A stretch of DNA of 64,000 nt from Streptomyces antarcticus (GCF_026627255.1 NZ_JAPNLM010000021.1:1-64000); one strand, 5' to 3'; shown: positions 26,006 to 34,566, counted from the first letter of the stretch. A program made the numbers and translations. Notes: generated from the sequence alone by a model not told the origin.

Positions 26006-26808
26006 CACCGGGCCGCTCCGACGAATTCGATGACCGCCTCGGCGGTGGCCTGCGGCGCGCTCAACTGCGGGCAGTGCCCCGTCGCCTTCAGCGTGACCAG
26101 CCGGCTGCCGGGAATCGCGTCGCGGACATAGGCGCCGACCTCGCGGGGGGCGATCACATCCTGCTCGCACTCCACCACGAGCGTCGGCACCGTGACCGAC
26201 TTGAGGTCCTCGCGGCTGTCCGACAGGAACGTCGTACGGGCGAAGACCCGCGCCATGCCCGGATCGGTCGCGCAGAACGACGTCGTCAGCTCCTCGCCGA
26301 GCTCCGGCCGGTCGGCGTTGCCCATGATCACCGGAGCCATGGCCGCCGACCAGCCCAGGTAGTTCGACTCGAGCGACTCCAGCAGCTCGTCGATGTCGTC
26401 CTCGCTGAACCCGCCCCGGTACCCGTCCTCGTCGATGTAGCGGGGTGACGGAGCGACCATCACCAGCCGGGCGAACCGCTGCGGCGCCCTCGCGGCCGCG
26501 AGCACCCCGACCATGGCACTGACCGAATGCCCCACGAAGGTCACATCCCGCAGGTCCAGCTCCGCACACACCTCCAGCACGTCCCGGGCGTAACCCTCCA
26601 GCGAGCTGTAGCGCCGCTCGTCCCAGGCCGCGGGGTCCGAGCGCCCGGAACCCACGTAGTCGAAGAGCACCACCCGGTGGTCCTCGGCCAGCGCGGGGAC
26701 GACCAGGCGCCACATGTTCTGGTCACAGCCGAACCCGTGCGCGAGCAGGAGCACCGGTCCGTCCGTACGGCCGACGACGGTGACGTTGTTCCTGCGACGG
26801 GTATCCAT
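26005..26808 (-). CDS. rsbQ: RsbQ-like alpha/beta hydrolase, activator of the phosphatase
   Basis: A 267-aa alpha/beta hydrolase of the RsbQ group. The catalytic Ser is in FVGHSVSAMVG (about residue 94), the Asp in VECEQDVIAP (about 215) and the His in ATGHCPQLSAP (about 243); HGFGCDQNMW is the oxyanion loop. In Bacillus, RsbQ is needed for RsbP to sense energy stress, presumably through a small hydrophobic ligand. The coupling to a PAS-SpoIIE gene here makes this function likely. ATG 26808. First gene of the three-gene RsbQ-RsbP-RsbV operon. Confidence 0.88.
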   Translation of the reverse strand: MDTRRRNNVTVVGRTDGPVLLLAHGFGCDQNMWRLVVPALAEDHRVVLFDYVGSGRSDPAAWDERRYSSLEGYARDVLEVCAELDLRDVTFVGHSVSAMVGVLAAARAPQRFARLVMVAPSPRYIDEDGYRGGFSEDDIDELLESLESNYLGWSAAMAPVIMGNADRPELGEELTTSFCATDPGMARVFARTTFLSDSREDLKSVTVPTLVVECEQDVIAPREVGAYVRDAIPGSRLVTLKATGHCPQLSAPQATAEAVIEFVGAAR

Positions 26809-26867
26809 GTCCGCCAGTCTCCCATCACCTCTTTCACCCCGGGCGGGGGCCGCGGACCTGTGGGGCC

Positions 26868-26899
26868 CCGGACCGGCCCGGGCGCCCGGGCCGGTCCGG
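26868..26899. repeat. Perfect 32-bp palindrome
   Basis: A 32-bp sequence of C and G with a single A and T per arm reads the same on both strands, with no spacer. The left arm is CCGGACCGGCCCGGGC. It lies in the 226-bp gap between the divergent rsbQ and zwf genes and could form a cruciform or a stable hairpin in either 5' leader, or be an operator. A partial copy of its core (CCGGGCGCCCGGG) follows at once. Confidence 0.85.
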
Positions 26900-27034
26900 G
26901 CGCCCGGGTGCCGGATCGGCCGGGGGCGCGCAGAGTGGGCTTGAGGACGCACGGCCACCGCCGCGACGGCGGACCCGGCACGGGGCCGGGCCGTGCCGGT
27001 GCAGCGCTCAGGCGCGGACGAGTGAGGATGCCCG

Positions 27035-28501
27035 ATGGCGCAGCCGGCCCAGTCTCCCGAACCCCCCGCGGACCACATCATCGTCCTGTTCGGGGCTACG
27101 GGTGACCTCGCCCGGCGCAAGCTGCTGCCCGGGCTGTTCCACCTGGCCCGAGCCGGGCTGATGCCGCGGCGCTACCGCATCGTCGGAACCGCGCCGGCGG
27201 CGGAGGCCCTCACCGATCAGGAGTTCCGGGCCCACGCGCAGCAGGCCGTGGCGCGCTTCGGCCGCTCGCGGCCCGAGGGGCCGGACTGGGAGGCGTTCGC
27301 GGACGCCCTGTCCTTCGGCGCGGCCGACACGGGAGCGGCGGACCCGCTGATGACGGCGGTGCGCGAGGCCGAGGCGACCCTCGGGGGCAAGCCGCGCCGG
27401 CTCTTCCACCTCGCCGTGCCCCCCGTCGCGTTCACCTCGATGATCGACCTGCTCGGCGCGACGGGGCTCGCCGAGGACGGCAAGGTCATCGTGGAGAAGC
27501 CGTTCGGCACCGACCTCGCGTCCGCCCGCGCGCTCAACGCCGCCATCCACGCCGTCTTCGACGAGTCCCGGGTGTTCCGGATCGACCACTTCCTCGGAAA
27601 GGAGGCCGTCGACAACGTCCTGGCGCTCCGTTTCGCCAACGGTCTCCTCGAGCCGCTGTGGAACCGCGAGCACATCAGCCACGTACAGATCGACGTGCCC
27701 GAGCAGATCGACATCCAGGGCCGTGCCGGCTTCTTCGAGGGCACCGGAACGTTCCGCGACATGGTCGTCACCCACCTGTTCCAGCTGCTCGGGTTCGTCG
27801 CCATGGAACCACCGGTCGCCCTGGAGGCGGACGCGCTGCGCGACGAGCAGGTGAAGGTCTTCCACAGCATGCGCGCCCTGGACCCCGCGCACGTCGTCCG
27901 CGGCCAGTACACCGGCTACCGTGCCGAGCCGGGCGTGGATCCCGAGTCGGACACGGAGACGTTCGTGGCGCTACGGGTCGAGATCGACAACTGGCGCTGG
28001 GCCGGGGTGCCCTTCCACCTGCGTACGGGCAAGGCCCTGGCCGAGGGCCGCCACCTGGTCACGCTCGGCCTGCGCGAGCCGGTCCTGCGGATGTTCCCGC
28101 TGGACGCGCGGGCCGCCGCGGACGGCCGGAGCAACGAACTCGTCATCGACTTCGACGACCCCGGCTCCATCACCGCTCACTTCCTGGTCAAGGAGCCGGG
28201 CCCGTCGATGCGGCTGGCCGACGCCGCCATGGTCTTCAACTACGGCACCTCGTTCGCCGCACAGAACTTCCTGGAGGGGTACGAGCACCTCCTGCTGGAA
28301 GCCATGCGCGGCAACCAGTCCCTGTTCACGCGGTCCGACGGCGTCGAACGGCTCTGGGAGGTGGCCGCCCCGCTGCTCGACGCGCCACCGGCGGTGGAAC
28401 CGTACGCACGCGGGAGCTGGGGGCCCGACAGCATCGACGCCCTGGTCGCGCCCTATCGATGGCACTTGCCCGTCCGGCGCCGCGTTCATACCTCTGAGTG
28501 A
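27035..28501 (+). CDS. zwf: Glucose-6-phosphate 1-dehydrogenase
   Basis: A 488-aa NADP-dependent enzyme of the oxidative pentose phosphate pathway. The NADP fold motif GATGDLARRKLLPGLF is at about 20-35, VIVEKPFGTDL near 150, and the active-site signature RIDHFLGKEAVDNVL near 181-195 with the catalytic His. Full length. GAGG precedes ATG 27035. It is not accompanied by opcA, tal or pgl as in the usual Streptomyces pentose operon, so it is probably a second, stress-linked copy (inference). It would supply NADPH. A transaldolase fusion is 29 kb away. Confidence 0.95.
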   Translation: MAQPAQSPEPPADHIIVLFGATGDLARRKLLPGLFHLARAGLMPRRYRIVGTAPAAEALTDQEFRAHAQQAVARFGRSRPEGPDWEAFADALSFGAADTGAADPLMTAVREAEATLGGKPRRLFHLAVPPVAFTSMIDLLGATGLAEDGKVIVEKPFGTDLASARALNAAIHAVFDESRVFRIDHFLGKEAVDNVLALRFANGLLEPLWNREHISHVQIDVPEQIDIQGRAGFFEGTGTFRDMVVTHLFQLLGFVAMEPPVALEADALRDEQVKVFHSMRALDPAHVVRGQYTGYRAEPGVDPESDTETFVALRVEIDNWRWAGVPFHLRTGKALAEGRHLVTLGLREPVLRMFPLDARAAADGRSNELVIDFDDPGSITAHFLVKEPGPSMRLADAAMVFNYGTSFAAQNFLEGYEHLLLEAMRGNQSLFTRSDGVERLWEVAAPLLDAPPAVEPYARGSWGPDSIDALVAPYRWHLPVRRRVHTSE

Positions 28502-28612
28502 GGCTTGCGGGCTTCGAGGGTAGCGGCGGCAGCGATCTGCCTAGGGTGGGCTCCGGGGGCGGCGGGCAGCCGCCCCGATCGGCGCGTCGACTCATCATGT
28601 ACGGGAGCTTGC

Positions 28613-30601
28613 GTGGCGCAGCACCACACGACGTCACTCCGGCTCCGTCTCCGGTACCGGTTCGACCACCTGGTCTCCGGGGGAACGACCGCGCTCATCG
28701 GCTGGCTCGCCCTGGTCTGCCTCGCGGTCGTCGTTCCGGCCAGTGTGGTCCTCGTCTGGTCCGACCGGGCCGCTCCCGCCACGCTCTCCGGCCGGATCAC
28801 CGCGGTCTGGGTCAGCGTCGGGCAGACGCTGAAGATCGGGGGTGCGGTCGGCTCCCCGCTCCACGTACTGGCCTCGGTATCGCTCGCGCTCGTGGCGCTG
28901 CTCTTCGTGTCGACCCTGGTCAGCCTGATCACCACGGGCATCAACCGGCGCATCATGTCGCTGCGCCTCGGCCACTCCACCGTGCTGGAGACGCGGCACA
29001 CCGTCGTACTGGGCTGGTCGGACCAGATCTTTCCCGTGATCGGCGAGCTGGTGGCCGCCAACGCGAACCAGCGCCGCTCCGCCGTCGCCGTACTCGCCCC
29101 GCGGGACAAGGTGTGGATGGAGGACGAGATCTCCACGCGCGTCGGCGACAGCGGCAGGACGCGGATCATCTGCCGCAACGGGAGCACCACCGACCCCACC
29201 GGGCTGTGCCGGGTGAGTCCGCGCACCGCGAAGTCGGTGCTGGTGCTGCCTCCCACCGGTGACGGCGCCGACGCCCACGTGGTGAAGACGCTCCTCGCCC
29301 TCGACGCGGCCGTCCCCGGGCCGGGACAGGGGGAAGCGGTGGTGGTCGCCGCCGTCCGTGACTCCCGCAACCACGTGACCGCACGGCTGGCCGCCGGGCC
29401 CGCGGGGCACGTCCTGTGCGTCGACGACATCGTCGCCCGGCTCCTCGTCCAGACGGCCCGGCAGCCCGGCCTCTCGCTCGTCTACTCGGAGTTGCTGGAC
29501 TTCGAGGGCGACGAGTTCTACCCGGTCGCCGCCGCGGGCCTCGTGGGCCGTACGTTCGGCGAGGCGCTGCTGTCGTTCGCCACGTCCTCGGCCGTCGGCC
29601 TGCTGCACGACGACGGGAGCGTCACCCTCAATCCGGATCCGTGGGCGGTGCTCGGCCCGGCCGACCGGATCATCGTCATCTCCCGGGACGACGACACGGC
29701 CGTACGGTCGGACGTGGCCCCCCACGTCGACGAGGAGGCGATCGTGACGGCCGGGCCCAGGACCGCCCGGGTCGAACGTCTCCTCCTGCTCGGCTGGAAC
29801 CGCCGCGCCCCGCTCGTCATCGAGCAGCTCGACCAGTACGTGAGCCCGGGGACCACCCTGGACGTCGTGGCGCTCGGCGCGTACGCGGCCACGCGCGGCT
29901 CCCGAGCCGCCACAGCGGCACGGTCCCGCCTCGAAGTCTCCTTTCACGAGGGTGACACCACCGACCCGCTCACCCTGGCCAAGCTGGACGTGCCCTCGTA
30001 CGACAGCGTGATCGTGCTCGGTGAGACCGGGACCGGGACCGGGGCCGGGGCCGAGACCGAGACCGGGGCCGAAACCGGGGCCGGGGCCTCGGACGCGCGC
30101 GTTGCCGACCTCGCTCCGGCGCCGGATCCGGAGGCCCGTGCGGACGACAGGACGCTGGTCACCCTGCTGCACCTTCGGGCCATCGGGGACGCCGCGCAGC
30201 GGGAACTCGCGCTCACCACCGAGATGTCCGCCGACGGCAACCGGCTCCTCGCGCCCGCCCGGGACGGCGCCGACTTCATCGTGAGCGGCAGGCTGATCAG
30301 CCTCCTGATGACGCAGATCTCCGAGAGCCCCTATCTCGCCGCGGTCTTCGAGGAGCTGTTCCGGGCGGAGGGCCACGAGTTCCACCTCAAGCCGGCCGCG
30401 GACTACGTCCGGGCCGGCTCTGAGGTTTCGTTCGCCACCGCCGTCGAGTCGGCGCGGCGGCGCGGGGAATGCGCGGTCGGCTACCGGCTGCGGGCGCGCA
30501 GCACCACGGGTCCCGACTACGGAGTAGTGGTCAACCCCGACAAGCGGCGCCGGGTCCGGTTCTCCGAGGAGGACTGGCTGATCGTGCTCGCCGAGAGCTG
30601 A
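28613..30601 (+). CDS. CASTOR/POLLUX-type ion channel with RCK/TrkA-N domains
   Basis: A 662-aa membrane protein. Two hydrophobic helices (IGWLALVCLAVVVPASVVLV at about 28-48 and LASVSLALVALLFVSTLVSL at about 85-105) are followed by tandem RCK-type NAD-binding domains (ETRHTVVLGWSDQIFPVIGE; RVERLLLLGWNRRAPLVIEQ). The pattern matches the CASTOR/POLLUX/SYM8 ion-channel family, whose plant members conduct ions at the nuclear envelope; bacterial ones are little studied. An ET/GTGA repeat (about 475-498) interrupts the second domain. GTG 28613 with GGGAG upstream. It lies 111 bp after zwf. Confidence 0.82.
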   Translation: MAQHHTTSLRLRLRYRFDHLVSGGTTALIGWLALVCLAVVVPASVVLVWSDRAAPATLSGRITAVWVSVGQTLKIGGAVGSPLHVLASVSLALVALLFVSTLVSLITTGINRRIMSLRLGHSTVLETRHTVVLGWSDQIFPVIGELVAANANQRRSAVAVLAPRDKVWMEDEISTRVGDSGRTRIICRNGSTTDPTGLCRVSPRTAKSVLVLPPTGDGADAHVVKTLLALDAAVPGPGQGEAVVVAAVRDSRNHVTARLAAGPAGHVLCVDDIVARLLVQTARQPGLSLVYSELLDFEGDEFYPVAAAGLVGRTFGEALLSFATSSAVGLLHDDGSVTLNPDPWAVLGPADRIIVISRDDDTAVRSDVAPHVDEEAIVTAGPRTARVERLLLLGWNRRAPLVIEQLDQYVSPGTTLDVVALGAYAATRGSRAATAARSRLEVSFHEGDTTDPLTLAKLDVPSYDSVIVLGETGTGTGAGAETETGAETGAGASDARVADLAPAPDPEARADDRTLVTLLHLRAIGDAAQRELALTTEMSADGNRLLAPARDGADFIVSGRLISLLMTQISESPYLAAVFEELFRAEGHEFHLKPAADYVRAGSEVSFATAVESARRRGECAVGYRLRARSTTGPDYGVVVNPDKRRRVRFSEEDWLIVLAES

Positions 30602-30623
30602 CGGCGCCCCCGGGGCGCGCCGT
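30601..30623. terminator. Short bidirectional stem-loop between convergent genes
   Basis: ACGGCGC and GCGCCGT pair over 7 bp around a self-complementary CCCCGGGG loop; the stem begins at the last base of the channel gene's stop and ends four bases before the oxidase gene's stop, so it could serve both. Confidence 0.5.
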
Positions 30624-30626
30624 CCG

Positions 30627-32594
30627 CTACGCCGTGTGCACTTCCAGGGCGGTCCGCACCGCGGATTCCAGGGCTCCCTCGATCCACGCGGGCTTGATGG
30701 AGGTGTGGCATCCGGCGAAGTGCAGGCTGCCCTCGGCCCTTCCGACGTGCGGGAAGAGCTCCGTGTGCTGGCCGGGCAGCAGGACGGACGCCTCACCGTA
30801 GGCGTACGGGTCGCGCATCCAGGACTGGGTGCGGCCGACGCCGGTGTAGAACACCTCGATGCGCTGCCCGAACACCTCCTGGACCCCGGCGAGGGCGCGC
30901 GGGTAGCGCTCCTCGTCGTCCAGGGAGTCCCACTTCAGGGCGTCGTCCGACCAGCTGTAGGCGGCGAGGATGACGCCTCCGGCGCTGCCTTCGACGGGGT
31001 AGGAGGGCTGGAACATGAAGCGGTTGGGGTTGTCGGTGGCCGAGCCGCCGCCGATGACGCCGGCCGCCTCGGGCTGGTCGCGGGTGACGACGCGGCAGGC
31101 GGCGTAGTGGGAGCGCTGGCCGGCGGAGACGTGGCCCTCGGGCACGGAGGAGTGGGCACCCAGCAGGGTTCCGTCCGCCGGGGTCTGCCCGGTCTGGTAC
31201 TTCCCGTACAGGCCGGGCCGTACGGCTTCCAGCTCGCGCTTCCAGTCGGCCTCGTCGAACTCCCACCAGCGGCGGCTGAACTCGAGGAGCACCTTGGTGG
31301 CGGCGTCGTAGTGCAGTTCGGTGACCGCACGCCGCTTGCCGTAGGAGAGCGCGGGGCTGATGGGGATGTGGCGCAGGCCCGAGAAGGGGACGGTGACGAT
31401 GGCGGTGTCGGCGGTGAAGGCCTCCCGCCGTACGGGGCTGCCGCCGCGGCCCTCGGACACGGTCTCGACGGTGACCCTGCCGCCGCCGTGGGTGATGCGG
31501 GTGGCGCGGCGGTCGAGCCGTACGAGGTCCTTCACGCGGGCGTACAGCGCGTCGGCCAGGGTGGCCGTGCCGTCGGGCAGCTCGTAGAAGGCGGTGTCGG
31601 GGCTGATCAGGGAAGCGCCGATGAAGCTGTGCACGAAGGCGAGGTGCAGGCGGGAGGTGAGGTTCTCGACGGTTCCGATCAGGTCGATGGTCCGCTCGTC
31701 GAGCTTGGCCTCCTCGGTCAGGAAGCGGTACATCGACATGTGGCCGTAGCGCTGGATGATGCGTGCCCAGCCCTCGACGAGCGCCCGGTCCTTCTTGCCC
31801 TCGATCTCCTCGCGCACGGGGGCGAAGGCGGCGCGGACGATCTGCGCGGCGGGGACGGACTCGTACGACCGCGGTACCCCGAAGGAACGGTTGAGCGCCT
31901 GCGGGGCGCGGGCGTAGTCGGCGCGGCGGACGCGGATGCCGTTGACGTAGATCCACGTCCGGTGGGCGGGGCGGCCGGCCCCGTCCACGTCGACCAGGTG
32001 GAAGCGGCGGCGCTTGAGGCCGAGGCCGTCCATCAGCCCGGTGACCAGGGGGTGGCTGTCGGGGATGCGCATCGCGCCGGCCTCGGCGTACTGCTTGGGG
32101 TCGGCGAACGGCTGGGCGGCGTTCTCGTGGCCGCCGGTGCGGAAGGTCTTGATCCGGCCGCCCACGCGGTTGGCGTTGGCCTCGATGACGGTGACCTGGT
32201 GGCCGGCCTCGCGCAGGAGGTGCGCGGCGGTGAGGCCGGCCGGCCCGGCGCCCACGATCAGCACCTTCTTACCGGGGCGGCGCGAGCGGGGCAGGCCGTT
32301 CTTCAGGAGGATGTCGGCGTAGCGCGGCACCAGCGGCCGGTCCTGGTCGTCCCGTACGAGGATGGCCCGGGCGATCGTCAGGCACGCGTCCCAGTCGGTG
32401 ACCGCGGCGGCCGGGACGGCCTGCGAGGTCCCGGCGGAGGTGGCGGCGACCGTCAGCCCGCCGGCGCCGGCGATGGCGGCCGCGCCGGCGATGACGGTAC
32501 GGCGGGAAGGCCGGCGGGAGGTCACCGGCGCGGGATCGCCGGGGGATCGGGGAGCTTCGGTGTTGTCCGAGCCGGCATCAGAGTTCATGATCAT
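30627..32594 (-). CDS. Tat-exported flavin amine / L-amino-acid oxidase
   Basis: A 655-aa FAD oxidase. A twin-arginine signal (SRRPSRRTVIAGAAAIAGAG, about 26-45) should direct folded export. The FAD motif VLIVGAGPAGLTAAHLL is at 111-127, the GGRIKTF loop follows, and the C-terminal FAD contact LHFAGCHTSIKPAWIEGALE is intact. The overall pattern matches Streptomyces secreted L-amino-acid oxidases, which make H2O2 outside the cell. ATG 32594; the ATG six bases inside is an alternative. It faces the end of the channel gene. Confidence 0.88.
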   Translation of the reverse strand: MIMNSDAGSDNTEAPRSPGDPAPVTSRRPSRRTVIAGAAAIAGAGGLTVAATSAGTSQAVPAAAVTDWDACLTIARAILVRDDQDRPLVPRYADILLKNGLPRSRRPGKKVLIVGAGPAGLTAAHLLREAGHQVTVIEANANRVGGRIKTFRTGGHENAAQPFADPKQYAEAGAMRIPDSHPLVTGLMDGLGLKRRRFHLVDVDGAGRPAHRTWIYVNGIRVRRADYARAPQALNRSFGVPRSYESVPAAQIVRAAFAPVREEIEGKKDRALVEGWARIIQRYGHMSMYRFLTEEAKLDERTIDLIGTVENLTSRLHLAFVHSFIGASLISPDTAFYELPDGTATLADALYARVKDLVRLDRRATRITHGGGRVTVETVSEGRGGSPVRREAFTADTAIVTVPFSGLRHIPISPALSYGKRRAVTELHYDAATKVLLEFSRRWWEFDEADWKRELEAVRPGLYGKYQTGQTPADGTLLGAHSSVPEGHVSAGQRSHYAACRVVTRDQPEAAGVIGGGSATDNPNRFMFQPSYPVEGSAGGVILAAYSWSDDALKWDSLDDEERYPRALAGVQEVFGQRIEVFYTGVGRTQSWMRDPYAYGEASVLLPGQHTELFPHVGRAEGSLHFAGCHTSIKPAWIEGALESAVRTALEVHTA

Positions 32595-32891
32595 GAACCA
32601 ACTCTGGCCGCCCGCCCGGACCCGAACGGCCAGAACGCACCCGCGCGGCGAAGTATCACCCGGACGTGCGGTGCGGGGCGTCTCGTGTTGACGAACGGGG
32701 ATGCGTACGGGCCGTCTTCGCCCCGAGCCGGGCGGCCTCGGCGCGAACGGGAACCCGAGGCCGCCCGGTCGGCACTTCGAGACCGGCGGCTGCCGCGCCA
32801 GGGAACCCCCCGGAACCTGCTCGACGGCTCGGGCCGACGACCGGAGCGAGCCGCGGTGGAGTAAAAGCAACCGGACGGGCAAGACGACCGG

Positions 32892-32926
32892 CTACAGCTA
32901 CAGCTACAGCTACAGCTACAGCTACG
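32892..32926. repeat. CTACAG hexanucleotide tract (5 units)
   Basis: Five perfect copies of CTACAG and a sixth imperfect one, in the 415-bp spacer between the oxidase and the small membrane genes (32595-33009). It resembles the TACGGC tract at 1154. No gene is seen in the spacer. Confidence 0.9.
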
Positions 32927-33009
32927 ACAGCGGCAACCGGTGGACGCCGGTGGCGACTTCAGGGAGTGCCAGGACGTCGCGAACCGGCGTCGTACATGAG
33001 AGGGATTCC

Positions 33010-33162
33010 ATGGGGGCTGTACTCGCCGAGAGCGGACGGTACGACTAGCTCCCCAGCGCGGGGTGGGTGCTCGGATTCATAGCCCTGTGCTTCATCGGCG
33101 CATTGGTCATCAAGAGAACAAAGAAAGAGAACTCATCTCGACCGCGGTCCGGACATCGATGA
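33010..33162 (+). pseudogene. Small membrane-protein gene with internal TAG
   Basis: ATG 33010, preceded by AGAGGG at six bases, reads MGAVLAESGRYD, then TAG (33046-33048), then LPSAGWVLGFIALCFIGALV and IKRTKKENSSRPRSGHR-stop in the same frame. The part after the TAG is a textbook single TM helix with a positive stop-transfer tail. One base change (for example TAC to TAG) would explain it. Either the gene is dead, or translation restarts at GTG 33067. The next gene is another small membrane protein of similar plan. Confidence 0.55.
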
Positions 33163-33213
33163 GCTGGGCGTCGCACTTCCGTAGTGCCCGTAGTTCCTTC
33201 TTGAGGAGCTGAC

Positions 33214-33351
33214 ATGTCGATCGAGTTCGCGCTCTCGCCCCAAGCCAGGGGTGAATGGATACCGGAGGGCTGGCACCTTCCCGTCCTCCTGGTGTGCTTG
33301 GCCATGCTGGTGTCCACCGTATTGGTGGCTCGCCATCGCCGAAAGAAGTGA
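33214..33351 (+). CDS. Small single-helix membrane protein (45 aa)
   Basis: GAGGAG lies five bases before ATG 33214. The 45-aa product begins MSIEFALSPQARGEW, has one transmembrane helix (LPVLLVCLAMLVSTVLVA) and ends in a positive tail (RHRRKK), so it is expected to sit N-out, C-in. Unknown function. It follows the interrupted gene at 33010 by 51 bp and has the same architecture. Confidence 0.65.
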   Translation: MSIEFALSPQARGEWIPEGWHLPVLLVCLAMLVSTVLVARHRRKK

Positions 33352-33431
33352 ACAGCCGGCCAGGACGCGGACTGCGCACGATGCTGAGGAACGGGCGGCA
33401 TGACGGGTCGTGCGCCGGGCACACGTAGCCC

Positions 33432-33941
33432 ATGCCCGGACAACACGCGCGTCCCGCGAGCACCATGACTCCTGCCGCCCCCGCAGCAGCCGAGCGGCCT
33501 CCGCGGCCCGACGGGAGCAGACACGCGCGCCGGGGACGACGTCTCGCCGAACGGCTACGCCGAAAGATCTTCGCCTACCGCGACATCGACTTCCTGACCT
33601 CCCACCACCCGCGCGAAACCGGGAACGCCGAGTCGTGCCTGCTCCTCGTGCACATCCGCAAGGTCGTGGGCCAGGTCCGCTACCGGATCTGTCCCAGTTG
33701 CGCCGAAGCAGTGATCACCGGCATCGAGATTGAGGACCGCTTCCGCTCCGCAGGTCTGGGCAACAGGGCGCTGGCGCACCTTCGCTCCCGCCATCCGGGA
33801 CTGAACTGGCGCAGCACGTCGGCCGCCCGCCCCACGCGCGACTTCCTGCGCCGGATGGGCATCCCGGTGACCGGCGGCCGCCTCACGTGCAGCCACGTGA
33901 GCGAGCAGCAGCCGGGTACGCCCCGCCGAAACGCCGGCTGA
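33432..33941 (+). CDS. GNAT-acetyltransferase-like protein
   Basis: A 169-aa protein. The first 35 residues are Pro/Ala/Arg-rich and may be non-coding; ATG 33465 is an equally good start. The core includes SCLLLVHIRKVVGQVRYRIC, then VITGIEIEDRFRSAGLGNRA, where R-x-x-G-L-G resembles the acetyl-CoA pyrophosphate loop (Q/R-x-x-G-x-G/A) of GNAT enzymes, and a helix ALAHLRSRHPG. The substrate is unknown and the similarity is weak but consistent. No operon partner. Confidence 0.5.
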   Translation: MPGQHARPASTMTPAAPAAAERPPRPDGSRHARRGRRLAERLRRKIFAYRDIDFLTSHHPRETGNAESCLLLVHIRKVVGQVRYRICPSCAEAVITGIEIEDRFRSAGLGNRALAHLRSRHPGLNWRSTSAARPTRDFLRRMGIPVTGGRLTCSHVSEQQPGTPRRNAG

Positions 33942-34092
33942 CGGAACCCGGCGGCTCCGCCCGAGCGGGGGAGCGGGCCGGCGTCCCGCCGAGGCACCCC
34001 GTACCCCGCACCCCGCACCCCGCACCCTGTGCCTTCGTGCCCGGCGGAGCCGGCGCCCCGGCGCCCGCCGCCCGGTTCCGGGCGCATCGATG

Positions 34093-34566
34093 TCAGTGGT
34101 GCTGGTCGTCGGCCTGCGAGACGCGGGGGTCGGCCAAGCCGATGGTGGCTGTGATCCGTTTCCCGGCGGGTTCGCGGTGGACCTGAAGGGTTCTGGAGAC
34201 GGCCGCGACGATCTCCAGGCCGTGCTGGCCCACCCGGCGGGGGTCGGGCGGAAGGATCACGGGGATGTCCGGGTTGCCGTCCCAGACGGTCACCTCCACA
34301 CAGCCGTCCCGGACGTGGAGAGCCAGTCGACTGGGGCCGGGCGCGTATTTGCGGGTGTTGGTGATCAGCTCGCTGACCACCAGCTCGACCACGCTCGTCG
34401 CGCGTTCGGAAACCCGGATCAGGTGCACGCCCTGTACGTCCTTCAAGAACGAGCACGCGAAATCCCGGGCCGCGGCGATGGGTTCGGTGCCTTCGAATGC
34501 GGCTGCCGTCGATATGGATGGGGGCGACGAGGCTTGCGGTTCGGCTCCCTCTGCCAACTTGTCCAT
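34093..34566 (-). CDS. ATP-binding anti-sigma kinase (RsbW/HATPase type)
   Basis: A 157-aa GHKL-fold protein of the RsbW/SpoIIAB group. The N-box is VVELVVSELITNTRKYAPG (Asn and Lys placed to bind Mg-ATP), followed by VTVWDGNPDIP (G1 region) and GQHGLEIVAAVS (G2). A helical N-terminal part (AARDFACSFLKDV) is typical. It could phosphorylate STAS proteins and hold a sigma factor, and is the only kinase partner in the window for the three STAS proteins at 19.5-24.6 kb, but there is no sigma gene beside it. ATG 34566. Confidence 0.88.
   Translation of the reverse strand: MDKLAEGAEPQASSPPSISTAAAFEGTEPIAAARDFACSFLKDVQGVHLIRVSERATSVVELVVSELITNTRKYAPGPSRLALHVRDGCVEVTVWDGNPDIPVILPPDPRRVGQHGLEIVAAVSRTLQVHREPAGKRITATIGLADPRVSQADDQHH

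Noticed and set aside
30636..32864. A 742-codon plus-strand open frame opposite the amine oxidase
   Set aside because: It is the mirror frame of a real gene, as expected from third-position GC bias. It is Gly/Val/Arg-rich with no domain and no ribosome site. The same applies to 46399-48543 and 28634-30796 on the minus strand.
34093..34566. RsbW-like kinase assigned as the dedicated partner of the 19-26 kb STAS proteins
   Set aside because: It is 8 kb or more away with unrelated genes between, and Streptomyces genomes hold dozens of such kinases; kept only as a possibility.
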